Below, in pieces: positions 1 through 10,182 of a stretch of DNA of 64,000 nt. The notes under the pieces were generated by a model. The model ran no database searches and had not been told where the DNA came from. It saw nothing but the letters and a program-made list of their open reading frames with translations. Source of the stretch: Cladocopium goreaui (taxonomy: Eukaryota > Sar > Dinophyceae > Suessiales > Symbiodiniaceae); the NCBI GenBank assembly GCA_947184155.2, contig CAMXCT020001429.1:89134-153133 (forward strand), written 5' to 3'. The position numbers and the translations under genes are program-made. Numbering within the stretch: the first letter of the stretch is position 1; the number at the start of each line of letters is the position of its first letter.

Positions 1-988
1 TGAGGCGCAACCCGCCGTGTTGACCACCACATTACAAAGACAGAAACATGGTGGGGTCGACAACCAGCTGAAGCCCTTGAAACTGTTCAGCGTGTAGCAG
101 TTATGATGGGCATTCCTGTCAGCCTCATGAGCAAGAACTATGATGTCACCAATCTCCTCCGCGCGATGACAGCGGTCATCAGCATGACCAATTGACTAGC
201 TCCTCAGCTTGACCAATTGACTAGCTCCTCAGCTTGGAAGGAAGCTCAAGCACAAGGTGCTTCAATCCCACTTGCAAGCTCTTCATTCGATGATTCTGGT
301 CATCTACATTTTGACTCCCTTCACCATGGCTTCTACGCTCTCTCTTTTTCAAGGCTTTCGCATCATCCAAACTCGTATGATGGTGCTGTCAGTCATCCAT
401 GGTCTTCGGCCCAATCAGAAGCTAAAAGCTATCTTGGAAGGGGTGCCAATCTCACCCATTTGTGGGGATCCACGCTCACAGCCCGCAACCTTTTTGCGCA
501 GACATTTTTCCAGTCCCAGTGCGTCTATCTTCGTTTCACACATATTATGAATATGCAACCCAAATTCTATATTTGGTTTGCCTTGCACCATACTCTGGGT
601 CGCGAATACGGTCGCTCCAGAAAGTTTTGCCAACTCACCAAAGACAAACTGGTCCAAGCTGAACTGGCTCTTCCCTATTGGAAAGAACACGACAACCTGT
701 ATATCCGGGCTCCAATCCCAATATTCACGGAACGAGCAGACTATCGATGTCTTGAACTGGCTTTGATTTATATGCCAGTTCTTCCATCCACGAAAAGGCA
801 TCCTTAAGAAACCTGTGATGAACACCAATGCTCAGTTTGGACTTGCCACCCTCTGGCGACGATCCAGACACAAGTTCACCCCACAGGTCGTCAAAGACAT
901 CCTCTGGCCTCGGAACAGTTTCAACACCGGTTGGAACTTTGGACTATAATTCACGCCTTAGGGTCAAACACAAAAAAGCACGATTTGA
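1..988 (+). pseudogene. decayed coding sequence upstream of RT frame
   Basis: Pieces of protein-like frame are visible but no intact gene. Positions 4-195 are open in frame 1 and end at TGA 193-195. Another piece is open from 257 to 550. A third, at about 800-946, reads in the same frame as the downstream reverse transcriptase (it contains RSRHKFTPQVVKDILWP) but is cut from it by stops at 947, 959 and 986. I infer that this is the eroded N-terminal part of the same retroelement protein; an untranslated leader or an intron is the alternative. No domain was recognised. Confidence 0.35.
186..235. repeat. 25-bp perfect tandem duplication
   Basis: Positions 186-210 and 211-235 are identical 25-mers beginning gaccaattgactagctcc. 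The duplication follows directly after the stop of the open frame that ends at 195 and looks recent. Confidence 0.9.
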
Positions 989-2944
989 GAAGACCAAAAT
1001 GCTCCGATCCAACGATGGGGGCCTCAGATTGTGCTATATGCCTTACGCCGTCTGGCAAACAACATCCAGGAGCCCTACCGCACCGTCTCCCTTCAAGCCA
1101 TCGATGCCTCCATCAAATGGTGGCAAGGGAAACCGGCACCGCGAGCCTCAGCGCTCCGGGCTCCCTGGTCTTTAAGTCCAAATCTTCAACGCACCTTGAA
1201 ACAATTTCTTCGGAAATGGCATCTACAAATTCTGGCTTACCAAATCCCTTGTCATTTGCCGTCCTTCAAAACGGTGTTCATCAAACACGCAGCGGTGTTG
1301 GACCAACTTTGCAACCATAAACATGCCATTTCTCAATGGTCCACTGGCACTGATGCCATATGCTGCTGCCAACGCTGGTCCAAATACAAGAAAGCTGCAC
1401 TCAACCCACCCGACCCTCACTGGGTATTGGCGGGCTCACTCCTTCATGACCTGCTGCCTGCAGATCTTGCCGTCATCGCAGAAGGCTCTTTGCTGAACAA
1501 AGTCTTTCCCTCCAAGAAGGGCTGCCAATTCACTTTGAAACTTGGTCTACATCAATGGACGAAACGGAATGGTCTCCCGTCCATGCCATCCCAAGATATC
1601 CTTGACCTCGCACAACTCCTTTGGCAACAACACACTCAGGAGGTTACGTGTCACATCACCAAATCGCCCATCACCACCTGCCAACGCTTGTTCGACGGCG
1701 CCATCTTCCATTGTGAAGACAAGCAAGCTTCGTCACTCAGAAACTACTGCCCATGCCTCTACTATCAAGCAATTGAAACTACCTTCACGGACCTTTCCAT
1801 CTTTGAACCTGTCAATCAAGACCCTTCCACAATTGTCGACACACTCGTCTCGCAGCTGACCAAACAATATGGCAAGTCCTACCCTTGGGCCACCGGCAAA
1901 GGTCGCCAACTTCCATCCGGATACATCTTTGCCAAGAAGAAGAAAGCATTCCAAAGTGGCCGTCCCATCATATCCTTTGTGGACTCCCCTTTTCGGCCTA
2001 TGCTCAACATGAATGATCTTCCAGCTATTCCAGTGGCCTGCCCAGACTACTTTGCTTCGGGAGATGTTTATATTCTCTTATCCATCTTGAAAGAAGCCCC
2101 GGTTGATGGAAACCGCATCCTCATCAACCAAGACCTGGCCGGTTTCTTCACCAGCATTGACCAGGCACAATTTATTGGGGCGTGGTACATGCTTCTGGAT
2201 TTCTTGCGCCCCCGCCTGAACGTTGCGGACAATGTCTCGGTCTACCCGGGAAAATCCAACAACCCAGGAGACCTAATCAAAGGTCACACATTCCGTCGAC
2301 TCAATGTCACCAGAAAGATTGTGATCAAAGATGTACCATCCCTACTCAAGACGGCATTGGATATGCAAACCTTTGCGTTGGGCCAACGTTGCATCCGACA
2401 ACGTAGAGGCAGTCCTATGGGAAGTCCACTGTCTCCAGCACTGTGCCTCATGGTGATCTCCATCAGTGAGCAAACTTGGTCCATCAACTTCAAACAGGTT
2501 CTCTCCAACCATCACCTGTTTATCAAGCATATTCGATATGTGGACAACCGACTCATCTTTGGAGATGCTCGCCTCCAAGACTTGACACAGTACGAGGTCT
2601 TACTAGATGAAGGCTTCTACGGTAAACCCATCATCCTGGAGACTGAACCAGGCCAGGAATTTTTGGGCTTCATGCTTGAAACACAACCACTGGAGCTGAT
2701 TTACAATGGACCCACCAACATCTCTCAGGTCCTATCGCCATACTCGGCATCACCACCCGAAGTTCTCCTCAGTGGTTTTCGCTCCAGATGCCACATCGTA
2801 GTCAAAGGCGCATTCCCAGAATACAGGGTCCGCCAAGGCTTGGACCAACTGATCCAGCTCTACACCATGGCTGGCTTTTCCAACGAAGAACTCAACCAAA
2901 TTTCTTCGCAAATTTTGGACCTCCATCATGCGGAAAAAAGCTGA
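989..2944 (+). CDS. reverse transcriptase of a non-LTR, possibly Penelope-like element
   Basis: The frame is open from 989 (preceding TGA 986-988) to TGA 2942-2944, about 650 codons, with no in-frame ATG near the 5' end, so the true start is unknown. RT motifs run in order: an RPIISF block after a Lys-rich stretch near 1935-1975, motif A NQDLAGFFTSID near 2130-2160, motif B RRGSPMGSPLSP near 2403-2440, and motif C RYVDN at 2534-2548. A Cys cluster (ICCCQRW) lies near 1360. The PMGSPLSP form of motif B recalls Penelope-like RTs, but no GIY-YIG endonuclease follows, so the family call is tentative. The catalytic box is YVDN instead of YxDD. No RNase H was seen. Confidence 0.65.
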   Translation, partial: EDQNAPIQRWGPQIVLYALRRLANNIQEPYRTVSLQAIDASIKWWQGKPAPRASALRAPWSLSPNLQRTLKQFLRKWHLQILAYQIPCHLPSFKTVFIKHAAVLDQLCNHKHAISQWSTGTDAICCCQRWSKYKKAALNPPDPHWVLAGSLLHDLLPADLAVIAEGSLLNKVFPSKKGCQFTLKLGLHQWTKRNGLPSMPSQDILDLAQLLWQQHTQEVTCHITKSPITTCQRLFDGAIFHCEDKQASSLRNYCPCLYYQAIETTFTDLSIFEPVNQDPSTIVDTLVSQLTKQYGKSYPWATGKGRQLPSGYIFAKKKKAFQSGRPIISFVDSPFRPMLNMNDLPAIPVACPDYFASGDVYILLSILKEAPVDGNRILINQDLAGFFTSIDQAQFIGAWYMLLDFLRPRLNVADNVSVYPGKSNNPGDLIKGHTFRRLNVTRKIVIKDVPSLLKTALDMQTFALGQRCIRQRRGSPMGSPLSPALCLMVISISEQTWSINFKQVLSNHHLFIKHIRYVDNRLIFGDARLQDLTQYEVLLDEGFYGKPIILETEPGQEFLGFMLETQPLELIYNGPTNISQVLSPYSASPPEVLLSGFRSRCHIVVKGAFPEYRVRQGLDQLIQLYTMAGFSNEELNQISSQILDLHHAEKS

Positions 2945-3111
2945 ACTCCCGCTGCCTTTCATACTTGACCGCTGTTGTTATTTTTCTTCGGTTGTGTTTT
3001 GTGACGTTCTTTGCTTTTGGTCTGTGTTTCGGTTTTTCTCTTCTTTTCCCTTTGTCTCTCCACTTGTGCCTTCTGGTCTAGTTTCTGGCTCAAATTCGCT
3101 CCCATATTTCT

Positions 3112-4117
3112 GTGCCTGTGATGCCTGTGACAACAATGGATTCTTCTCATTGCCGTGAGATTCATTATCATCTTGCCCAAGCTCTCATGCACCTGAACAG
3201 GATTGCGGGCTTTCTCCCATTTTTTGAACCAGCAGTGGACTGGGAGGATCATGAGGCCGACCTTACCGTCGCGCCATCTTCATACATTCGTGCCACTTCC
3301 TTCCTCTCCGAATATTCCTTCGCTTGCATCACACGGAGGAATTCCTACCCATATGGTCCTCAATCCGGAACCCAATCTTCGTCCTTTGTCGATCCGCAGA
3401 GGTCCTTATCCCATTGAAGAGTCACACCCACTCAATGCAGCACACTCTGCCTCGGCTCGTGCGGAATCATCCAATCCTGCCCGCTTACCGGCCGAATCTA
3501 TTGTCGGCACTCCAGCAACTGACTTCGAACGTGAGTCTCGCAGATCTTTCAAAACAACGGAGCCGGGCCATCCCAGAAACCATGAAGCGGAGGCCCGTCC
3601 AAAGAAAAAGCAACGAACACATGATCCAACGCCAACTCCTACACATTCCTACACCAGTCACCATGCACCACCAATCCAACTCTGCCGATCATTCGTGATC
3701 TTCCTCCGGAGGGCCCAACGTCAGATGATTCTGACTTAGAACCCCGTCGGCACCACTCACCTTCGACGACTCGACATATGGCCCCGGCGTCTACCAATCC
3801 AAGTGCTCCAGAAGCCGTTCCTCCTCGCCCATCACCTTCACTGGAACGGACAGTAACGGCCTCCGTGCCGGCAGAAGCACCACCAAACCCAGTGGTGCCC
3901 CCTCGATCTTCACTCAACCACCCGTCCTTGGACGGACGCTGAAGATCATGAACTGGTCACTTTTAAGAGTGATGCACGGGCCAGACCCGCCTGGAAGACA
4001 ATCGGTTTGCGCCTTAAGCGAGATCCAGAAGCTTGCAAAGCACATTGGCTTGTCCTGAGACAGAACATGCCTGAGCTTAATCCCCGCACCGAACCGGAAG
4101 CGGAAGCTGAAGACTAA
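3112..4117 (+). pseudogene. decayed ORF with Pro/Ser-rich region and SANT/Myb-like domain
   Basis: Protein-like sequence continues through frame changes: frame 2 to about 3650, frame 1 from about 3680 to 3942 (acidic and Pro/Ser-rich, with DLPPEGPTSDDSD), and frame 2 again from 3905 to TAA 4115-4117. The last part reads RPWTDAEDHELVTF, then W-K-T-I-G-L-R-L, then C-K-A-H-W. The tryptophan spacing and the acidic ED after the first W are those of a SANT/Myb DNA-binding repeat. At least two indels break the frame. It follows the RT frame by about 160 bp and is probably a second ORF of the same element, though an unrelated element is possible. Confidence 0.45.
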
Positions 4118-4339
4118 CCCTGTCAGCGGGACCAAAAAGGACAGCAGACCTCAGACCGGCACTGTTTATTTTAATTCTTCCTTTTCCCTTTTTGTCAATG
4201 ATTTGCCTTGTTCATCCTTTCTTCCCTTCTCGTCTCAGCCTGGCTCAACGCCTACCTCCATCTCATTCGCCATGGTCCGTGAGCGTTCCCGCTCTCGTGA
4301 TGATGATCCCCGACGGATGTGGGGCAATCCGAATCCGGA

Positions 4340-4600
4340 AACCTGGTGAAATTTCGAAAGTTGGTCAAAAAAGCTGAAATTTCCGAAACTTGGTGAAAAT
4401 CTGGCGAAATTTCCAAAACCTGGTGAAAACCTGGTGAAATTTAGACACTTGGTTAAAACTTGGTAAAAATGACAAAAACCTGGTGAATGTTTAGGTGAAG
4501 TTCGGGCATTTTTCTCGACCTCAGGGATTTTCTGAAACCTGGTGAAAACCTGGTGAAAACCTGATGAAATTCCGAAACCTCGGTCAGCATGGCAATAATT
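4340..4600. repeat. degenerate minisatellite, unit near cctggtgaaatttcgaaa
   Basis: About a dozen imperfect copies of a 14-20 bp unit around cctggtgaaa, in head-to-tail order. A short Arg/Ser-rich open stretch (MVRERSRSRDDD, from about 4272) runs into it and stops. The block interrupts the decayed retroelement region. Confidence 0.75.
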
Positions 4601-4639
4601 TTGAAAGAACCGTTTTGCTCTTTTGGGTCTTGGTGAAAA

Positions 4640-6190
4640 ACGCTTGTGGCAATCTGGACCAAAATGGTTTGGTCAAAACGCTTCTTTGCCCTCCGTACCC
4701 AACCGCTAAGCAACTCAACAATGGTCTACCTAGTAAACATGGTGATTATCATAGATAGCCAATTGGATCCAATTGGCGGTTTTGCCTGTGAACATCTTCC
4801 ACTTCCTCAATTGCTCACAGGGTTCTGGAAAGGTCCAATTTTCCACGGGCCAAGTCTTGCCCACATGACCCTACCCGCACTGGACGATGGAATTACACAC
4901 CGGCCCTCCGCCGGATCCGTCGAGTCCTCCTTCTGGTTGACCTCACCCAAACCAAACAATTGATGGAGGAACAATTCTCGGACGCTATGTCCGTCACATC
5001 TTGTGAACAACTCCCCGATCTTCGAACACCAGAAGAAATGGCACTGTTCACCTACGCTCGGCTTCTGAATCCGAGCCAACTCCAAACCACATCAGTTGGG
5101 GACCTCTTGTACCATATCAGCCTGTACATTTACAACACCTGGGGCGTCAATATTGATGCTGATGCCATGGATCTCTGATGGAGTGACCGCACAGGCCACA
5201 CTTTTGCACTACGTTCTCCTCAGATCATTAGTCGCCTTCTCTTAGAACAACGTCCTCGCTGGGCACAAGCCCAAGAAACAGGTTTCATTTCTTTGGCAAT
5301 CTTGTAGATTTCACGAGCCCAGCTCAGCCATACATTATGCGATTGAGCTGTCACAAAGCCTTGCCTAATCCTAATTACCTTCCATGACCGCGCATTGGTT
5401 GAAAACAGCGTTGCGACTCCTCACACTGCTTTGATTGCCTCGTCGACATGTTTGTTTTACTAATTCTTTTTTGCCCTTAATCTCGTCGCCTTTTAGCTCT
5501 CAATCTGCCTAAGCGGGGTTCGTCTACGGCCAACGTAGCCTCTCCACGAGACCTCCGCATGGACTCTTTGTCATTTCCAATGGGTACTACCTGCCCGCGA
5601 CCTTCTTCTTCGGCCGCTGCCTCGTCATCAGGGCACTAGTGAGATGCACCAGAACCAAAGGGTACTCACACCCAAGTCTTCAAGCAGGTGGAGGTTGGAC
5701 AAGGTCTCCACACACAAAGACAGCTCATGGCCACAGAAATCGATGCCGAAGGCACCGAGAGACTGAGACGTCCAGAGTTCTTCTTCCATGGAATTGTGGG
5801 TCATGTGAAGGACAAGTCGGGTGGTCGAATCAATGGATGGAAAGAAGCGTCACGCTTGGCCAACTATTGGCGCAGATACTTCAACATTGAGGAGATCCCA
5901 TATTCTTCACACTCAACTGAGCCGTATGAGGAACTCACTCTCCATGACATGCCTAGGACCAGCCAGAAGATGAGGAACAACCAGACGATGAGGCTGATGA
6001 CACGTCCACCATGGGGAACATGGGAGACCCAGCACCTTCTGTCCCCATGCAGATCAGCCAGTTGGCCCATATCCTTTACCAAGCACTGATACAAGATCGC
6101 ATGTGTGTTCAATGCCTCGGTCCTTGAGAAGCTCCAGATTCCGCCGGAGAACCCGTCGGAAAGCAACTTAATTAAGGCTGTTTACAGCCT
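4640..6190 (+). pseudogene. fragmented coding remains downstream of the RT element
   Basis: Frame 1 reads protein-like from about 4870 (WNYTPALRRIRRVLLVDLTQ) through 5178, where TGA interrupts it, and continues in the same frame as WSDRTGHTFALRSPQ to a stop near 5307. Positions 5311-5650 show nothing coherent. A second piece runs in frame 0 at about 5655-5960 (RRPEFFFHGIVGHVKD, then NGWKEASRLANYW) and passes to frame 2 at about 5966-6126 (an acidic stretch, then QISQLAHILYQAL). Frame changes and internal stops argue for a dead gene. No family was recognised. Confidence 0.35.
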
Positions 6191-7316
6191 CAGAGCTAGC
6201 TCATCTTGGAAGCCACTTGTCGATCATCACCAACATCTTGGCCCGACAGGCAAATCCTGACGAAAACCTTTCGGGCATTTCTGATGAGCTCGATCGCGAA
6301 ATCCCGTGAGTGCTGCACTTAGTGACTAGGCACAATTTAATTCAACTCTTGTCTCTGGCGTTTTGATCGAATGATCCGAACCCAGCTGACCAAATCAGAG
6401 CGTGCATTCGACTCAGACGATGCATCTTCCAAAAAAGCCCCGCGGCAGCGGGGCGTGTGTGTGAAACATCTGAAGAGATGTAAAACGTCTAACTGCTGAC
6501 TTCACTTTTTCACTGCTTATTCTTCCTTTAGGAAATTTGACTCTGCTGATTCTCTGGTTTTCGTGGATTGCGTCTCATTTCACTTCATTACGCAGGGGGT
6601 GCCGGGGGCACTGATGAGACCGGCACTAACAAAGACACTCATCAGTTGCCTGTGATATCGATGAGGATGCTCATCGACGTACCTGCTTCATTTTCATGTC
6701 AATTTTCTGCAATGGGACGTGGCTAACCCAAGAACCATGCCGTTTCCAAACAACTTGTTTTCAATTTTCTCGTGTTGCACGGTTTTCGCAATCTGTCAAG
6801 GTGGGAACGATTTGGCTTTGTTGAAAGGGAAGGGTCAGCTTCCAACCCATTTCATCTAGCTCTGGCTATGGCGATGGTAACTTTTCAATACTTCTCGGAT
6901 CTTTTCACCGACCCATTCCTGTCAGGTATAATTGGAGTGTTTTTGCACGTGAGATGCATTCCACATCAGACTTCACAATGATAGTTCTGAGCAAGCGTGT
7001 GTGTGTGTTTGCGCCATTTGTCCTTCGCAGCTATTCATCTCTCAGACCAGTTTCAGTGCTACCATGACCGAGTGGATTGGTTTGCAAAGATCATAATGAA
7101 TCAACAAGTGCGGAGTTCTGGAACCCCCCCAAGTCCGGTAGTCAAACGGTGATACATGGACTGAAGGAAAAAACACCGTTAAGGGTGTGAATCAACATAT
7201 CACACACATATTATACATATATAATACAGATATTATATAGATATTATATAGATATTAAATAGATATTATATATATATAACAAATAAAACACACACACATA
7301 ACAAAATGTAGTGCGC
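6191..7316. other. no gene seen; small hairpin and AT-rich run
   Basis: No convincing exon is visible. Positions 6437-6454 form a perfect 7-bp stem with a GGCA loop (gccccgc/gcggggc) directly after an A6 run. Positions 7195-7290 are an AT-rich run built on atattatatag-like units. Confidence 0.5.
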
Positions 7317-7566
7317 ATGCTGACAACGATTCAACTAGAACTTTGCAGCTCTGCAGGCCGTGCTATTCCGAGCGGTTTGAGCCTGACGCCATGGGCTGAG
7401 ATGACCTCTCAGAAACAAAACGGATGTGGCCGCCATGGGCTTCATGAGCCCGGTGAGCCCGGTGAGCCTTGCGAGCGGGACAGCGAGAGTGAAGATAGTG
7501 GAGACATCTGCGGCATCATCGAAGCAGATGGCTTGTCGTTGGAGGAACTTCCTGTACATCATCAAG
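7317..7566 (+). CDS. candidate 5' exon of the METTL22-like gene
   Basis: The frame is open from 7311 and reads acidic, coding-like sequence: a GEPGEP repeat, SESEDSGDICG and ADGLSLEELPVHH. It degenerates into A/T-rich sequence after about 7600. A donor after catcaag at about 7565 (g|gctgg, a GC donor) is possible. It lies about 600 bp before the first supported exon of the methyltransferase gene. Family N-termini are variable and acidic, so membership is an inference from position. Confidence 0.3.
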
Positions 7567-8140
7567 GCTGGACTCTTCTGGATTCGACCGGACTCGGCAC
7601 AGAATACGAATGTGAAAAATATTATAACATAAAAAAAATAAAAAAAAAATATAGTTGTAAAATATTGTGGATAAATCAAAAGGCCATAAGTCACCACATA
7701 GTATTGCACATCCTTCGCCTTCACAAATTGAATGGCACGGCCTGAGTTGCTGTAGGACTTGCGGGAGATGATCCACTGGATGGAAAGGGTGGCTGTCAGA
7801 CCTACAGAAGTACTTGGCTAATTGCCATAGTACTATTGACTGACGTTGGCTCAATGTATTTGAGCTAGTAAATTGGGTGGGGTTGCGTGCGTAGCACATA
7901 CTTTATTTTATCTTCGTCTCATTGTCTCACTTTCTTTTTGTTTGCTTGGCCTCTGGCTCGCGCTCCCTTGCTGGCTGGCTTACATGTCCCATGTTTGCTT
8001 GTTTTTTGCATGTTTTTGCCTTCTGCTCTTGGCCTACTTGCCTTGATCAATAGTGAATGCTTTTGACCGGTTCCCGAAGTTCCCATTGATAGTTCAACAT
8101 GTTTTTACCATTGACTACACCGGTGTGGCTGCGCCTCCAG

Positions 8141-9498
8141 TGCCTCAATGTGAAGGTTCATCCAAGGGATCTTGGAGGACATCAGTGCTTCGTGTGCTGC
8201 AGCCGCAGCCGCCAATCATCGAAGATGAAGACGGTGACCTAGCAATGCCGCGGGAAGAATTGCAGGAAAGTCCATCGTCAGGCAGGTAGTTCCCTTGTGT
8301 TCCATGCTTGTTTTCATGGAAAGATGCTCTCAAGCAAACACAAGCAAATGCCGACTAGAATGGCCGATGCACTGACTTCATAGTATCCACTGCAGGCCAT
8401 GGCATGTGACATATGCGAAGGTTTGATATACTTTGTTTAAGCGACATTTAATTTAGACGGCGCAAATCTGCACATGTTCAATGAATTTCATGAATTTCGG
8501 AGCACTGAATCACACAAACTGACTCCTTAGACGGACTCCAGGACTTGTGGGCTGGCGGATCGAACTGGTACGGCTGGCGTCTTCTCGTTTGGAGCGCGTG
8601 GGTCTGCAGCTTTGGGCTGGTGCTTTGGTCTTGTGTGACTTCCTTTTAGCCCGGCCTTGGCTTTTCCATCAGCGACGCGTTTGTGAGCTTGGCGCCGGTC
8701 CGGAACTCACATTTGCCGTTTCTTATCATTTCTTACCGGAAACTGACTTACATCGGTTAAGTAGATTGACGATGCAAGACGACGCCAACTTTTTTTGAAG
8801 CGAAACCTTTTGCACCATTTTGCATGGCATCGTCAGGTCTTGGCCTTTGCTCATTGGTGGCGAGTCGCTTGGGTGCTTCAGTGCTCTGCACAGATGGCAG
8901 CGCAGAAGCAGTGGAGAACTGCCGTGAAAACATGCGACGGAATCCCGTGAACGCGGATGGAGTCCATGGCTCGGAGCTTGTGGCGCACTTTGAGCCGAAC
9001 GGCGCGCCGAACGGCTCCACGGAAAGGAAGGATCTCCAGGATCTCCAGGATGTGAAGGTCGAAGTGGTCAGATGGGAAAGTCCACCTGCAGAGATGACCG
9101 CCCTGTGGGCAGCTGAAGTGCTTTTGGCCGCAGATGTGATCTATGATGCGGCTGCAGCAGACGCATTTGCAAAGCTGGCAGCTAGATTATTGAAAGGAAA
9201 TGCAAAAGCTTTGTACATGTCACTGGAGAAAAGGGTGTATTTCTCATCTGCCACTTTGAAACCTGAAGTTGCAGCATACCCGCAGTTTCTAGAGGATTGC
9301 GACCGGCTTGGACTTCATGTTGAACCAATTGACTTGTCTACAGTTCCGGTGCACTTCAAGTATGTTCGCTCGCGATTCTACGAACTGGTGAAAATCACGG
9401 ATGACAGTGCACCGAACTTGAAACGAAAGCACTCGGACTTAGGAAGCCCCCAACTGGAGGAAGTGCCAGAAGTATCGGCCCAAAGTCAGCCAGACTAA
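8141..9498 (+). CDS. METTL22-like protein-lysine methyltransferase (3 exons shown)
   Basis: Exons 8141(?)-8281, 8542-8697 and 8837-9498 join in frame. The first carries DEDGDLAMPRE, which recalls the DEDGDL-x-VxR block before the fold in METTL22. The second carries RIELVRL and LQLWAGALVLCDFLL. The SAM-binding motif is split by the second intron (CELGAG joined to LGLCSLVASRLGA) and is followed by the acidic loop VLCTDGS. Further on come LLAADVIYD and SLEKRVYF, typical of this family. Intron 8282-8541 is GC-AG; intron 8698-8836 is GT-AG. The C-terminal tail after residue KI is Lys/Ser-rich. METTL22 proteins methylate lysines of nuclear proteins; the substrate here is unknown. TAA at 9496-9498 ends the frame. 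Confidence 0.75.
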
Positions 9499-10182
9499 GC
9501 CTCGTTTTGGTCCGGTCCACGAAATCCATTCGGATTCATTCGGCGTGCAACATCGTGCAACGGGATTTGATGCTTCTCTCGAGGATGTTCGCTTGGACTA
9601 GAATCGCCCCCGCTTTTTTAGCATTTGAGCAATCTTGCGCGCTGCCTGGGAAGTGTGGAAGCCTTGCGAGAACTGACCCAAGTGACCAAGCCTACTTGCA
9701 CACCCAAACACGACCCTCGATCAGGGTGCCTGCAGATTTGGGTTGTGTGAACATGTCAACTGTGAACCTGGCTGCCTGGCCGAGTTTCGACCACAAGATT
9801 GTATAGATTTGCAAACGTCCGAGGTGTGTGCTGCTTGAAAAGCGACAACTTATTTTGTAGTACTTCACAGCATGGATGCTATGCCATTGAGCGTGATGAA
9901 CACATGATCACACACACACTATGCATACTTCCATCTATGATCATTTTCATTCATTTTCCTAGATGAACTTGGAGAGACGGAGCATGCTGTATTTACACAT
10001 GGCAGACACATCCTGTAAACGGACGCTGTGTCTTCAGAGTCAAGCGGTGCAGGAGAGATCCAGAAGCTTTCAGATGAGCGCTGCAGGGACCCGCAGTCCT
10101 TGCGGTGCAGCTGTTTTCTTCTCTCATTTGCATTCATTGAATGATCATTGGTACTGTCCGATAAGTTGGAGTTAGAATGAGT
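9499..10182. other. probable 3' UTR and intergenic, no gene seen
   Basis: A 99-codon open stretch (9507-9806) lies here, but its composition is not protein-like and it matches no exon pattern. The rest holds no recognisable feature. Confidence 0.4.

Noticed and set aside
9507-9806. 99-codon frame after the METTL22-like gene
   Set aside because: Composition not protein-like; most likely 3' UTR.
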